Source: Planctomycetales bacterium (GTDB lineage Bacteria > Planctomycetota > Planctomycetia > Pirellulales > Pirellulaceae). From it: a stretch of 39,282 nucleotides of DNA. The position numbers were made by a program, and so were the translations under genes. This document shows positions 1-7,984 of the stretch, in pieces; position 1 is the first letter of the stretch, and the number at the start of each line of letters is the position of its first letter. Location of the stretch: positions 1 to 39,282 of the forward strand of contig JAGQPR010000014.1 in assembly GCA_020426625.1 (NCBI GenBank). Direction: 5' to 3'. Below the pieces are notes generated by a model. That model was given only the letters and a program-made list of their open reading frames with translations. It was not told where the DNA came from and searched no databases.

Positions 1-25
1 GTGGTGGCGATTAGCGAGAAGTGTC
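1..25 (+). repeat. Family D intergenic repeat, copy 1
   Basis: The first 25 bases contain TGGCGATTAGCGAGAAGTGT. The same word with few changes recurs at 33321-33344, at 33097-33129 as a looser direct copy, and inverted at 33130-33153. It sits 25 bases beyond the stop of the DUF2202 gene. The element may extend left of the window, so its true end is not visible. Confidence 0.6.
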
Positions 26-50
26 CCAACTAGGCATTATTATCTTTAAT

Positions 51-866
51 CTACCGATTTCGTCGCCGTCCACTCGTACGATCGCTCAGGCTAACTTCGT
101 GCGATCCACGTCCCACTGCCTGTCCACGTCCATGCCCAGCCGCATTTGAAATTTGATCGAACTCTGCCTCCGCGAGGACTCCGGCGCGAAAACTCGCACC
201 GTAACCTTCGATCTGCGCGGAAAACGCACGCAAGTGGTTTTGCGAAGCATGCATCAAGCGTTCCAAGATTTGGTGAACCTGCGGATCAGTCGTCTGAGCC
301 AGCAACTGCTGCAAGTCAGCGATGTCCATTTCCTCGATTCTAGCTCCTACCGTCAACGCATCTAGCGGACTTTGCGACCCACTAGCAACCAGCGATTCGT
401 ATAGCTGATGATGCTCCGCGAAGACGAACATTCCCGGCGATGAGTTCAGATTACCGGTATTACCCCCATTCGATTGGATCAACCGCTCAACCGCCCGCAT
501 GTGCTGACTTTCTGCTTGCGAAATGTTCTGAAAGATGCCCAACTGCGATGTCATTGCCAGAACTTTGTAAACGTCGCGGGCCAATTTTTCCTCTTCCCAT
601 AGGCGAAGCAGCCCAGGCCCGTCCGTCGTCGCCGTGGATCGTCCACCTGCTTGCTGGAACTGATTGCCAAGCTGCGAAGCTGCGATTCCATTTTCGCGTT
701 GCGACTTCCCCGGATGGACTTGCCAGCCACTTCGCGATCGGACTTGCGATCCAGGCGATCTTCCATGTTGCCCACCCGAGCCACTTCGACCACTTTGTGC
801 ATTGACGTCCGATGTAATAAATGTCGCCAACAGCAATGCCACCAAGCTGCTTTGTAGACTTGTCAT
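51..866 (-). CDS. Secreted DUF2202 ferritin-like protein
   Basis: The 271-residue protein starts with a signal peptide (hydrophobic residues 6-17, likely cut near VNA-Q at 23-24). A Gly/Ser/Arg-rich linker follows to about residue 82, then a DUF2202 domain at about 85-220. DUF2202 is a ferritin-like four-helix family. The expected Glu/His pattern is visible: EEEKLARDVY (91-100), QAESQHM (117-123), ARIEEMD (175-181) and HASQNHL (206-212), consistent with a di-iron site. The ATG at 866-864 has GGAGAG five bases upstream. The Arg-rich tail has low complexity. The gene is divergent from the cysteine-rich protein at 1313. The exact reaction is unknown; a metal- or redox-related role outside the cytoplasm is inferred from the family. 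Confidence 0.85.
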   Translation of the reverse strand: MTSLQSSLVALLLATFITSDVNAQSGRSGSGGQHGRSPGSQVRSRSGWQVHPGKSQRENGIAASQLGNQFQQAGGRSTATTDGPGLLRLWEEEKLARDVYKVLAMTSQLGIFQNISQAESQHMRAVERLIQSNGGNTGNLNSSPGMFVFAEHHQLYESLVASGSQSPLDALTVGARIEEMDIADLQQLLAQTTDPQVHQILERLMHASQNHLRAFSAQIEGYGASFRAGVLAEAEFDQISNAAGHGRGQAVGRGSHEVSLSDRTSGRRRNR

Positions 867-1312
867 CGTGCTCTCCAGTTTCAGTTTGCTCTCTTCTGTT
901 ACCCTATGTCACTAGCTTCAATGCAAATGAAATACCGTTGACGCGCAAACTTGTACAACTGTCCGATTTCTGCCATTGGACAGAGGGTATACAACGAACA
1001 AGCCAATCGTTCTAGCTGCTGATTGAGAATTGTCCTGCAATCGCTGCACACCGCGTCACGTACGGCCCTGCAATTTTTGCGCACCTCGATACCCATGCTA
1101 CTTCGCTTGGCGGGACCTGAACAAACACATAGAAACGCCGCAGGTCTCTAGACATAAACAATGCAGAGGGAGGCGTTGCAATCGACGACAGGAAATCAAC
1201 TTTTGGTTACCACATTTCGAACTGACCGGCACGACGGTTGCAGAGATTTCGGGGCGTACCAATTACGTCGTTCCGCGGAACATGGCGGAACCAATCAATC
1301 TAGGAGAGCAAA
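867..1312. other. Divergent intergenic region
   Basis: This 446-base gap lies between two divergent genes and must hold both promoters, but I see no convincing -35/-10 pair. A perfect 12-base palindrome, GTTCCGCGGAAC, lies at 1270-1281, about 30 bases before the start at 1313, and could be an operator. The short reading frames here have no recognisable protein features. Confidence 0.4.
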
Positions 1313-2446
1313 ATGAAGAAGATCGCTACATTCGCAATTGTGTCCATTATCGCGGCGGTTATCGGAACTGCATTGACTGGAGTTGCATCGGAGCAACTGA
1401 CATCTACGGACAGCGTATCTCACAAGTCCACTAAGCCATGTTGCCAAACCAGAGTTGCGACCGGAACGCAAAACATCGTCGAATCGACCAAGGCAAGATG
1501 CTGCAATTTAGACAACGCCTCAAAAGCCAAGCTTGTGAAAACCGATGTTTGCAGTGGAGAATCTTGCAAACTGGCCAAGCCAGCTTCGGCATGCGAATTC
1601 TGCGAAAAGAATGACACGAGCAAATCTGCGGACAGTGTCACCGCAGCGCCACTCACGGTGGCGAAGACTGGGGCTTGCAACGACAAGGAATGTCTTGGTG
1701 CGGCCAGCAACAGTCAAAACTGTACACCAACAACAGGTGGCAAGTGCAATGGTGCGTGCGATGAAAAGTGCGAGCATGTTAGCTCGAGCAGCGGGACAAC
1801 AACAACAGCAGCAAGGACCGACAACTGTGAAGACTGCCCACAACAGCAATGCAAAAGCTTGGTTGAGACCGGCAGCGCAGCAATTCTCGAATCGACGTCA
1901 GTAGAATCCACCGTTCAGACATGTACATATTGCGATGATCATAATTGCAAGAAAGAATGCAGTGACTGCGCCGAAGCGCGTAGGGATTCAACGACCTCCA
2001 ACCTGAATACGATCGCCGAACCAGGCCACGGGCACGCCGGTGATTCACAGCACGCGAAGGATCACAACGATTTCTTCTTTCTGATAGAGCATCGCGACTC
2101 AATCCGTCGGCATGTGAACAACTTGCCCAATGGATATGAATCTGTAACCGAGTCTGACTCTGAGGAAGTTGCCGAAATGATCCAGGTGCATGTGGAAGCA
2201 ATGTACAACCGCTTGAAAGGCGGCAATCCCATCCGCATGCGTGATCCCATCTTCCGAGAGCTGTTCGCTAACGCTGATAAAATCAACATGGAGATCGAGC
2301 ATACGGCAAAAGGCATACGTGTGAAGGAAACTTCTAGCGATAAATATGCCGTTAAGCTACTGCAGGAGCATGCAAAGGTTGTTTCGCTCTGGATTAAGAA
2401 TGGCTTTTCCGAGCTGCCCAAGAATCATGCGGCACCAAAACGATAG
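1313..2446 (+). CDS. Secreted cysteine-rich protein with conserved C-terminal helical domain
   Basis: The 377-residue product starts with a signal peptide (about residues 1-26). AGGAG stands 7-8 bases before the ATG. Residues about 40-225 are Thr/Ser-rich and hold about 22 cysteines in CC, CxxC and Cx3-4C spacings. Examples are KCNGACDEKCEH and, near 203-218, five Cys within about 17 residues. A His-rich stretch (HGHAGDSQHAKDH) leads into a C-terminal domain of about 115 residues. That domain (IEHRDSIRRHVNNLPNG..., ...KLLQEHAKVVSLWIKNG) resembles a conserved uncharacterised domain of secreted bacterial proteins that I recognise but cannot name. The cysteine section could bind metal ions or form disulfides; both are inferences. 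No neighbouring gene fixes its role. Confidence 0.75.
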   Translation: MKKIATFAIVSIIAAVIGTALTGVASEQLTSTDSVSHKSTKPCCQTRVATGTQNIVESTKARCCNLDNASKAKLVKTDVCSGESCKLAKPASACEFCEKNDTSKSADSVTAAPLTVAKTGACNDKECLGAASNSQNCTPTTGGKCNGACDEKCEHVSSSSGTTTTAARTDNCEDCPQQQCKSLVETGSAAILESTSVESTVQTCTYCDDHNCKKECSDCAEARRDSTTSNLNTIAEPGHGHAGDSQHAKDHNDFFFLIEHRDSIRRHVNNLPNGYESVTESDSEEVAEMIQVHVEAMYNRLKGGNPIRMRDPIFRELFANADKINMEIEHTAKGIRVKETSSDKYAVKLLQEHAKVVSLWIKNGFSELPKNHAAPKR

Positions 2447-2532
2447 TCGACATCTGTGCAGTCTTCCAAGTCCGGTAGTAGACGCTGCCCAGTCTGAATG
2501 GTTCGCTAAGAATCTCGCTTTCAAAAGATTTA

Positions 2533-2638
2533 CCGTAGCGGAAGAGGTAACGAGCTTCAGCAAGATCTAACGTAGTGGACAAGGTAACTAGTCCCAGCAT
2601 TTCCACGACAAAAAATGCCCAGTCGCCTCGTCCACTGC
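2533..2638. repeat. Family A palindromic repeat, copy 1, with a duplicated left arm
   Basis: The left arm GTAGTGGACAAGGTAACTAG (from 2572) and the right arm ending TCGCCTCGTCCACTGC (to 2638) form an imperfect inverted repeat around a 20-odd-base centre. A second, weaker left arm, CGTAGCGGAAGAGGTAACGA, begins at 2533, 38 bases before the first. The same element occurs at 4401-4468. The rest of 2447-2714 has nothing I can identify. Confidence 0.7.
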
Positions 2639-2714
2639 CTCTCTCGCACGATAGTCAATCGATTCGCCGACGCTTATGTACTCGCAGTTTGCCTCATGTT
2701 GCTCTGGTGGCCAA

Positions 2715-2909
2715 TTAAGAAGGCTCACCTTTGGCATGGAGATGCCTGAGATGGTGCGCGGCATGTGCTGTGTGGACTTCCAAGATCTTCTCGCGCGGCA
2801 ATATGCCGAATTCGGGGTGCGGAGCGAAGCTTCCAGAGTAATCAAGCAGACGTCCAACACTGGCTGCGAATGCTTCCACTTCGGTTATATCGTCCAAATC
2901 GCCTACGGC
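2715..2909 (-). pseudogene. Fragment of a DinB/DUF1569-like protein
   Basis: The minus strand encodes about 60 residues containing HPEFGILPREKILEVHTAHA followed by AHHLRHLH. This resembles the C-terminal end of DUF1569 proteins (DinB-like four-helix fold), with the HPxFGxLxxEx6HxxHxxHHL pattern. The frame is closed by a TGA at 2912-2910, and the other upstream frame ends at a TGA at 2917-2915. That upstream frame could run from an ATG near 3075, but I cannot match it to the N-terminal half of the family. I read this as a decayed gene whose C-terminus is still legible. A short functional protein from the TTG at 2897 is less likely. The remainder of 2910-3155 shows nothing recognisable. Confidence 0.45.
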
Positions 2910-3155
2910 TCACTTCACAACTCGGCAGTAGCTTCGCCGAGACGCTGCATCCAACCGACGCTACGTGGCCATTCACAGATGCCGTCGAGACATTCGTTGG
3001 GGATACATTCTCTCCCGTTGCCGATCTCAGAAAGCCGATAGATCGGCAATTCGAAATAGCTGTTGACGGCCATGTTGCTCGCCCCCAACAGCTTCTATCA
3101 TAAGTGATGTTCGACTCCGTCTCGTATCGCCGCCATGCTCAATCCCTAATTCAAT

Positions 3156-3776
3156 ATGGCAAAAAAGATTTCAAAACCAGCGAAGCCAGCCACTGCCATT
3201 GAATCCCCAGACGGCAAGCCCATCATCGCGTTTCCTACGACCTCCAAGCTTGAACGATGGCTCAACAAGCATCATGCCGAACATGGGGGTGTTTGGATCC
3301 AGTTCTTCAAAAAGGACAGTGGCCACAAGAGCATCACTTATGCGGAGGCACTCGACGTAGCATTGTGTTATGGCTGGATCGATGGCCCCGTGCGAAAAGG
3401 CGATGAAGTCTCTTGGATTCACAAATTTACGCCGCGTGGCAAACGAAGTGTTTGGTCTCAAGTAAACAAGAATCACATCGAACGACTCACTCGTGACGGT
3501 CGCCTGAAGCCAGCAGGTCACGCAGCAGTCGAGTTGGCAAAGGCGGATGGACGTTGGGACGCCGCTTATGCTTCAAGTTCAACGTTCGAAGAATCGGCAG
3601 CGTTTCTCGCCGCTTTGAAAAAATCCAAGAAGGCACTTGACTTCTACGCGACTCTTTCAAAATCCAAAAAGTACGCCTTCTATTATCGACTTCACAACGC
3701 AAAGATGCCTGAAACGAAAGCACGTAAAATGGTGGAATTCATCGCCATGCTCGAACGCGGAGAGACGTTCGGTTGA
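3156..3776 (+). CDS. YdeI/OmpD-associated (OmdA) family protein
   Basis: This 206-residue cytoplasmic protein has the YdeI/OmdA layout: KPIIAFPTTSKLERWLNKHH, then GGVWIQFFKKDSG, the hallmark YAEALDVALCYGWIDG (about 62-77), and FTPRGKRSVWSQVNKNHIERL (about 91-111; the first residues are positions of the family's FTPRxxxSxWSxxN motif). A C-terminal helical region (residues about 140-200) ends in a typical ARKMVEFIAMLERGE. Length fits the family. The Lys/Ala/Pro-rich first 15 residues are variable. Function is poorly defined; members are often annotated as bacteriocin-protection proteins. No clear ribosome-binding site precedes the ATG, which is common in planctomycetes. The gene stands alone, convergent with kptA. 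Confidence 0.85.
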   Translation: MAKKISKPAKPATAIESPDGKPIIAFPTTSKLERWLNKHHAEHGGVWIQFFKKDSGHKSITYAEALDVALCYGWIDGPVRKGDEVSWIHKFTPRGKRSVWSQVNKNHIERLTRDGRLKPAGHAAVELAKADGRWDAAYASSSTFEESAAFLAALKKSKKALDFYATLSKSKKYAFYYRLHNAKMPETKARKMVEFIAMLERGETFG

Positions 3777-3813
3777 ACGTGAGAATCGAATTCGGTTATC
3801 TAGTCGAGGCGGC

Positions 3814-4368
3814 TCAAACAGGAAAAGTCAGGTATGTTGCCGGCACGGCGTCGACGAGCCAGACGCCGTTGGCGGAGAGGTAGAATTGGTGGCCATCACG
3901 ATGCATGGTTTCGGCCGCGACTTGCAGAATGATTGGCTTGCCTCGCCGCGAGCCGACTTTGGTCGCGGTTTCTTCATCGGGCGATAGATGGACGTGGTGG
4001 CGTGATCGCTTTTGCAGACCGCTAGCTCGAATACTCTCGAGAAAGGCGGCGACCGTTCCGTGATAGAGAATGCCGGGAGGCGTTTTCTGTTCGAAAACGA
4101 GTTCGACGCCGCGGACTGAATGCCCCTGGCTGGCCCGAATTCGCAAGCCATCCTCGCTCAAGGCGAAACGATTCTTGTCGTTCGTGGCGACCACTTCGTG
4201 GATCACCTCCATCCTGATTGCTTTTCCATGAGCGTTTGCTTGGCTAATCAATTCGTCGATGCAGAGCCAACCTTCTGGGTCTAGCTTTGCGCCAATCACT
4301 TCCGGCCGATGCCGAAGGACCAAGCTGAGGAACTTGCTGGTGGAGACGAGTTTGTCGTTTCTAGTCAT
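3814..4368 (-). CDS. kptA: RNA 2'-phosphotransferase KptA (Tpt1 family)
   Basis: The 184-residue product matches the Tpt1/KptA family, which transfers an RNA 2'-phosphate to NAD+ and releases ADP-ribose 1''-2''-cyclic phosphate. Visible motifs are SKFLSLVLRHRPE (11-23), the winged-helix N-lobe WLCIDELI, QGHS (81-84), LYHGT (101-105), HVHLSPDEETA (125-135) and the C-terminal FYLSANGVWLVDAVP. I placed the start at the ATG at 4368-4366. The open frame continues upstream to 4539, but that stretch is the palindromic repeat at 4401-4468 and has no coding character. The eukaryotic enzyme completes tRNA splicing. Bacteria lack that pathway, so the substrate here is unknown. No tRNA ligase is in view. 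Confidence 0.9.
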   Translation of the reverse strand: MTRNDKLVSTSKFLSLVLRHRPEVIGAKLDPEGWLCIDELISQANAHGKAIRMEVIHEVVATNDKNRFALSEDGLRIRASQGHSVRGVELVFEQKTPPGILYHGTVAAFLESIRASGLQKRSRHHVHLSPDEETATKVGSRRGKPIILQVAAETMHRDGHQFYLSANGVWLVDAVPATYLTFPV

Positions 4369-4400
4369 GCTTATGATTCTAAAGAGTTCATGCTTACGAA

Positions 4401-4468
4401 CGTAGTGGATAGGGTGACGAATCCCTGCTCCGCCACGATGACAGGGACTCGTCACCTCGTCCACTACA
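4401..4468. repeat. Family A palindromic repeat, copy 2
   Basis: Two 26-base arms (4402-4427 and 4442-4467) are inverted repeats with four mismatches around a 14-base loop. Core words are GTAGTGGATAGGGTGACGA on the left and TCGTCACCTCGTCCACTAC on the right. It lies just upstream of kptA. Transcribed, it would form a strong hairpin. Confidence 0.85.
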
Positions 4469-4570
4469 AGAAAACGTCCGCGAGAGATTTCCGTCTGGGG
4501 CATTTGAAAGTGGATTGAGTTCCAGCTTGTCGTCCGCAATGACAGGCAAAAAAGCGTTTACAGCACTTTC

Positions 4571-4594
4571 GACAGGCAAGATGCCTATCCCACG
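4571..4594. repeat. Family B hairpin repeat, copy 1
   Basis: GACAGGCAAGATGCCTATC followed by CCACG contains the hairpin AGGCA-AGA-TGCCT. It matches 11247-11270 (GATAAGCTAGAAGCTTATC then CCACG) in length, loop and 3' flank, while two stem pairs differ in a compensatory way. Confidence 0.75.
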
Positions 4595-5003
4595 TTACAG
4601 CTCAACACCAATCGCTTCCCGGCAGACGCAGAAGTCGATTTCCTCGATCAATTGCGCCATTGCAGCTCGCTCACGATCGGCTGCTGCTAACCTTGATCGC
4701 CAAAAGCTGTTTCAGCAGTAAGAAGTCAACATCGAGAACATAGGGTACGCATTCCGCTGCCTCGGGCACTTCCAGCACTGGCATCGACTGGCTGGAAGAT
4801 CCCAAGCAGCGAAAAGCATCATCCTCGATAAAGCTGACCACAACTTATTCACTCTGGAAGTGTTATATTAGCCAAACGTAGCCAAGCTATCTATTTTGAA
4901 GATTCTTGGCCCCTCATCAGAGCCGATGGCGCATTGTTTGGGTCAGCATATGTGAAGCCAAGCTGACGTTCTGAAACCAACCTCTTTCCCTTGAAGGCTT
5001 ACC
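4595..5003. other. Non-coding stretch upstream of the dioxygenase gene
   Basis: No recognisable gene, repeat or strong promoter was found. Short reading frames on both strands lack any family signature. The dioxygenase promoter presumably lies in the A+T-richer part after 4850. Confidence 0.3.
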
Positions 5004-5696
5004 ATGTTCGAAAACTCACGACAGTTCAGTCGGCGTAGAGTGCTGGCCGGTTCAGCAGCATTCGGCACGGTGCTATTTAGCACTCCCGGCCTTTTTGCAG
5101 AAATGTTGGCCACGCCACGCATGACCGAGGGCCCTTTCTATCCCGACCACCTGCCGCTGGATCAAGACAATGACTTGATTTTATTGAAAGACTCGACGAC
5201 GCCTGCTATTGGCGAGGTCACACACCTGACGGGACGTGTTCTCAGCGCTGCTGGAGAACCGATTCGCAATGCGTTGGTTGAGATTTGGCAGTGCGACGCC
5301 AATGCGGTGTATCTGCACACAGCCGACAGCAATCGCAAGAAAGACCAGCAAGATAAGAATTTTCAGGGTTATGGCAAGTTTGAAACGAATGCCAACGGAG
5401 AATACCGCTTTCGCACTATCAAACCGGTGCCTTACCCGGGCCGCCCGTCGCCGCACATACACTTTAAGATCTCTCGCGGCGATCGAGAATTGCTGACATC
5501 GCAAATCTTTATTGCGGGGCACGCTGGCCAGAAGTCGGATGGAGTGTTTCGCGATTTGCGCGATCCCCTGGACCGCGAATTGGTTCAAACCGATTTCAAG
5601 CCGATCAAGGAATCGAAGATTGGCGAGCTAGCGGCAATCTTTGACGTTGTTATCGGCAAAACACCAGCTGATCGCGATCAGCCGAACCGCCAGTAG
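5004..5696 (+). CDS. Tat-exported intradiol ring-cleavage dioxygenase
   Basis: The 230-residue protein belongs to the protocatechuate/catechol intradiol dioxygenase family, non-haem Fe(III) enzymes that open catechol rings between the two hydroxyls. The N-terminus has a Tat-like signal (SRRRVLAGSAAFGTVLF, 9-25). The core shows EGPFYPD (42-48), GRVLSAAGEPIRNALVEIWQ (77-96) and PSPHIHFKI (148-156). By alignment with PcaH, the four iron ligands are Tyr103, Tyr144, His151 and His153; all are present. GAAGG stands eight bases before the ATG. It lacks the N-terminal helical linker of catechol 1,2-dioxygenases and resembles single-subunit exported planctomycete members. No other aromatic-degradation gene is nearby, so the substrate is unknown and oxidation of lignin- or humic-derived phenols is speculative. 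Confidence 0.88.
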   Translation: MFENSRQFSRRRVLAGSAAFGTVLFSTPGLFAEMLATPRMTEGPFYPDHLPLDQDNDLILLKDSTTPAIGEVTHLTGRVLSAAGEPIRNALVEIWQCDANAVYLHTADSNRKKDQQDKNFQGYGKFETNANGEYRFRTIKPVPYPGRPSPHIHFKISRGDRELLTSQIFIAGHAGQKSDGVFRDLRDPLDRELVQTDFKPIKESKIGELAAIFDVVIGKTPADRDQPNRQ

Positions 5697-5906
5697 CGCT
5701 ACACCATCGCATCCGAATTCGGTGCTCATTCGACACTGATTCATCCCAACCCGTGAAGGTCATGGGGCATACAATCGCGTCCAGTTGTGATGCTCTGATC
5801 AAGCGGGCCATCATTGCGCAGGCCCCATTCTGTGCCGAGCAGAGAATAATAACCTGCGGTCGTTGGCTTCCCTAATGCAATGTCTTGATAAGAACGAAAT
5901 ACCACA

Positions 5907-6554
5907 ATGAACTTAACAACGATAAAGATTCACGCGGTGGCTGGAATGCTACTCTTCAGCAGCGCCGCGACCGCGCAGCCGCCTCGACCACAGGGTGGAC
6001 TACAGGGTGATCGCCAACAATCGCCAGTCGAACGACTGATGCAGTACGACGAAAACAAAGACGGTGTGCTGACCGAGGTAGAGCTAACCGATCGACGCCT
6101 TCAACGCATCATGGCGATTGTTGACGCTGACAGCGATGGCAAGGCTACCGCTGCTGAACTTTCGAGCTATTTCGAGGGACAGGCCCAACAAGTTCGCGGA
6201 CCGCGCGACGGCAGAGGAATTGACCCAACTGACCGCCCTGGCGGACCAGGGAATTTAGGTCCGCAAGGCCCTCGGCGACAGGGAGGCCCAGAGGGTTTTC
6301 GTGGCCCACCCCAGGCATTCGGTGGCCCGCCTCGCCCCGGACAGATCCTGCCCAATTTTCTGAAACAGGAACTTGGTTTGACGGAAGCTCAAGTAGCAAA
6401 ACTGGATGATTTACAACAGCGAGTCGATCAGGAACTGGCCAGTATTCTAACTGCTGAACAAGGCGAACGACTGAAGCAGATTGGTCCGCCGGGTGGTGCT
6501 TTCGGCCCTCCGAATGGTCAACTCGATGGTCCCCGGCGTTCACGACCTGAGTGA
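5907..6554 (+). CDS. Secreted EF-hand protein, Pro/Gly-rich
   Basis: This 215-residue protein has a signal peptide (about residues 1-23, ending ATA-Q). Two EF-hand loops follow: DENKDGVLTEVE (48-59) and DADSDGKATAAE (73-84), with Asp/Asn at positions 1, 3 and 5, Gly at 6 and Glu at 12, so both should bind Ca2+. Residues about 95-148 are Gly/Pro/Arg-rich and probably disordered. A C-terminal helical region (about 150-195, LPNFLKQELGLTEAQVAKL...) resembles the helical hairpins found in many planctomycete EF-hand proteins. No ribosome-binding site is evident. The specific role is unknown. Confidence 0.8.
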   Translation: MNLTTIKIHAVAGMLLFSSAATAQPPRPQGGLQGDRQQSPVERLMQYDENKDGVLTEVELTDRRLQRIMAIVDADSDGKATAAELSSYFEGQAQQVRGPRDGRGIDPTDRPGGPGNLGPQGPRRQGGPEGFRGPPQAFGGPPRPGQILPNFLKQELGLTEAQVAKLDDLQQRVDQELASILTAEQGERLKQIGPPGGAFGPPNGQLDGPRRSRPE

Positions 6555-6633
6555 GCTAATGTTGGTTCAGCTCCCGATTGTATCATGGTGATTGCCCTAA
6601 TCTTACGCGAGCACGGTGAAAATCAGCCGTGAG

Positions 6634-6654
6634 TCGGTTTTCTCGGCAAACCGA
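6634..6654. terminator. Hairpin between convergent genes
   Basis: TCGGTTT and AAACCGA form a perfect 7-bp stem around the 7-base loop TCTCGGC. It lies between the plus-strand EF-hand gene and the minus-strand DCC gene. There is no long T-tract, so a bidirectional terminator is only a candidate reading. Confidence 0.4.
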
Positions 6655-6716
6655 GCGACGCTAATGTTGCTTGGCCTCGCGGGAAAGGTTGCATCTTGTG
6701 CGAAGCGAAAGTAAGA

Positions 6717-7100
6717 CTATTTGACACCGCAAGTTTGCGAATTGCATCGACCTGTCAACCGCAACCGGTTTTTGGCAAAAACCTGATACGCAGCATCGAG
6801 TGCGTGTGAAATTCCGGGTATGCGAGTTACCGCTACTAGTGGTCTGAGCCCGATTGCCGCGTACAGAAGGCGAAAGACTTCAACGCCTGAAATCCACTCA
6901 CCGCTCGGCAAACGCCCCTGTATCTCATCCATGAACTGCTTCATATCTTTGCCATAGGCTGCGGCGTTGAAGCCCGGATCGGCGATATCCGTGAAGAGGA
7001 TGCGATGTTTACGATCGAACCGACGCAGTAGATTGATCTCGCGGAGACAGAGTGGACACTCTCCGTCGTAAAAAACCTCTACTCTCCAGTCACTATTCAT
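6717..7100 (-). CDS. DCC-family thiol-disulfide oxidoreductase-like protein (DUF393)
   Basis: The 127-residue protein carries the defining DCC signature [20 protein letters not shown] (8-27), in which Cys15 and Cys18 form a CxxC pair. It also has the conserved FTDIADP (35-41) and [18 protein letters not shown] (72-89) segments. Its length is typical. The family is thioredoxin-like and uncharacterised in detail. The ATG overlaps the TGA of the SOUL gene upstream (ATGA at 7097-7100), so the two are very likely co-translated. Confidence 0.88.
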   Translation of the reverse strand: MNSDWRVEVFYDGECPLCLREINLLRRFDRKHRILFTDIADPGFNAAAYGKDMKQFMDEIQGRLPSGEWISGVEVFRLLYAAIGLRPLVAVTRIPGISHALDAAYQVFAKNRLRLTGRCNSQTCGVK

Positions 7101-7753
7101 TCTTCACCCACCGCCTTTCCGCCAGCCTCTGCCTCGATGGTTACCTTTTCGTTCGCAGGCTCTGTTAATCGGATTAGGATCTCATTCCGTCGCGATGCCG
7201 CTGGGGTGAAAGGCGGATTATAACCGGCCGCTTCGGCCGACTCGACACCGGTTAACGAGCGTCCCGTCATCCAATCACGCAACTGCTCTTCCTTCAACTT
7301 TGCCGACTTGGAATCCAAACGTCCGGAGAAACGGATCACCGCGAAGCGACCGCCCTTTCGTTCTCGTAGTTGCACTCCCTTACCCTGTGGATCAGGTGCA
7401 CCCTCAGTGGCCACTAGCTTGGGCATCACAAAACCCATCGAAACCTCTGACTTACCGATTTCACCTTCCATAAAGACAGGGGTGGTCATCTCGATTTTCT
7501 GCCCGGCTTTGTTGGCGCCGCTGATGTACTGAAATAGTCTCATGAAGCTGCCATCACGTCCTTGCGAGTCCATTTTGGACTCCGTCGCGGCAAGTATTAG
7601 GTCCGGATATTCGCGAATCTCAAAGGCTCCGTCAGACTGGATCACTTTGTACTCTGCCGACTCATACCCCTCCCTGTCGGTAATCGCCAGTCCGACTGTG
7701 CCGACGATGGCGACGAAAACGAATACCGTACTAAACATTGCAGGTCGATTCAC
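7097..7753 (-). CDS. SOUL haem-binding family protein
   Basis: The 218-residue protein has one N-terminal hydrophobic segment (about 5-23; signal peptide or anchor) followed by a SOUL/HBP domain. It shows the conserved [20 protein letters not shown] (34-53), [25 protein letters not shown] and a late [15 protein letters not shown]. Eukaryotic SOUL/p22HBP proteins bind haem or tetrapyrroles; bacterial members are not well studied. I kept the GTG start at 7753 because GGAG stands eight bases before it; an ATG at 7739 is the alternative. The overlap with the DCC gene suggests a functional pair, possibly in periplasmic redox or tetrapyrrole handling (inference). Confidence 0.87.
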   Translation of the reverse strand: MNRPAMFSTVFVFVAIVGTVGLAITDREGYESAEYKVIQSDGAFEIREYPDLILAATESKMDSQGRDGSFMRLFQYISGANKAGQKIEMTTPVFMEGEIGKSEVSMGFVMPKLVATEGAPDPQGKGVQLRERKGGRFAVIRFSGRLDSKSAKLKEEQLRDWMTGRSLTGVESAEAAGYNPPFTPAASRRNEILIRLTEPANEKVTIEAEAGGKAVGEE

Positions 7754-7984
7754 CGTGCTTGCTCCGTCGTTTGAAGATTTCTGGGTAGATCAATTTGTAC
7801 TACAACTTCTTTGTAGACACAGAACTCGCAATGCCCACACCACATTGACAACTGATCTCTCCCCGCCAAAGCGTGTCCAGGTAGCGAGCGGATCTGCAGT
7901 TGCAAGCCTGCTGCGCTAGTGCGGAGTGGCAAGTCTACGCGGCACCGTGTTGGCCCATTAATTGACCGAACGATTCTCACGTCA
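7754..7984. other. Region between SOUL gene and DUF1641 remnant
   Basis: No intact gene is recognisable. An open minus-strand frame (7750-8079) runs through it, but only its first part, at 7985-8079, has a protein-like resemblance (see the DUF1641 remnant). Confidence 0.3.

Noticed and set aside
899-1096. Small cysteine-containing minus-strand frame between the DUF2202 and Cys-rich genes
   Set aside because: No ribosome-binding site, no family resemblance, and it lies where the divergent promoters are expected.
1030-1434. Plus-strand frame of 134 codons overlapping the Cys-rich gene start
   Set aside because: It overlaps the well-supported gene in another frame; composition is Arg/Cys-rich, as expected for non-coding frames.
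4369-4539. N-terminal extension of kptA
   Set aside because: The extension is made of the family A palindrome; the family's first motif begins just after the internal ATG at 4368.
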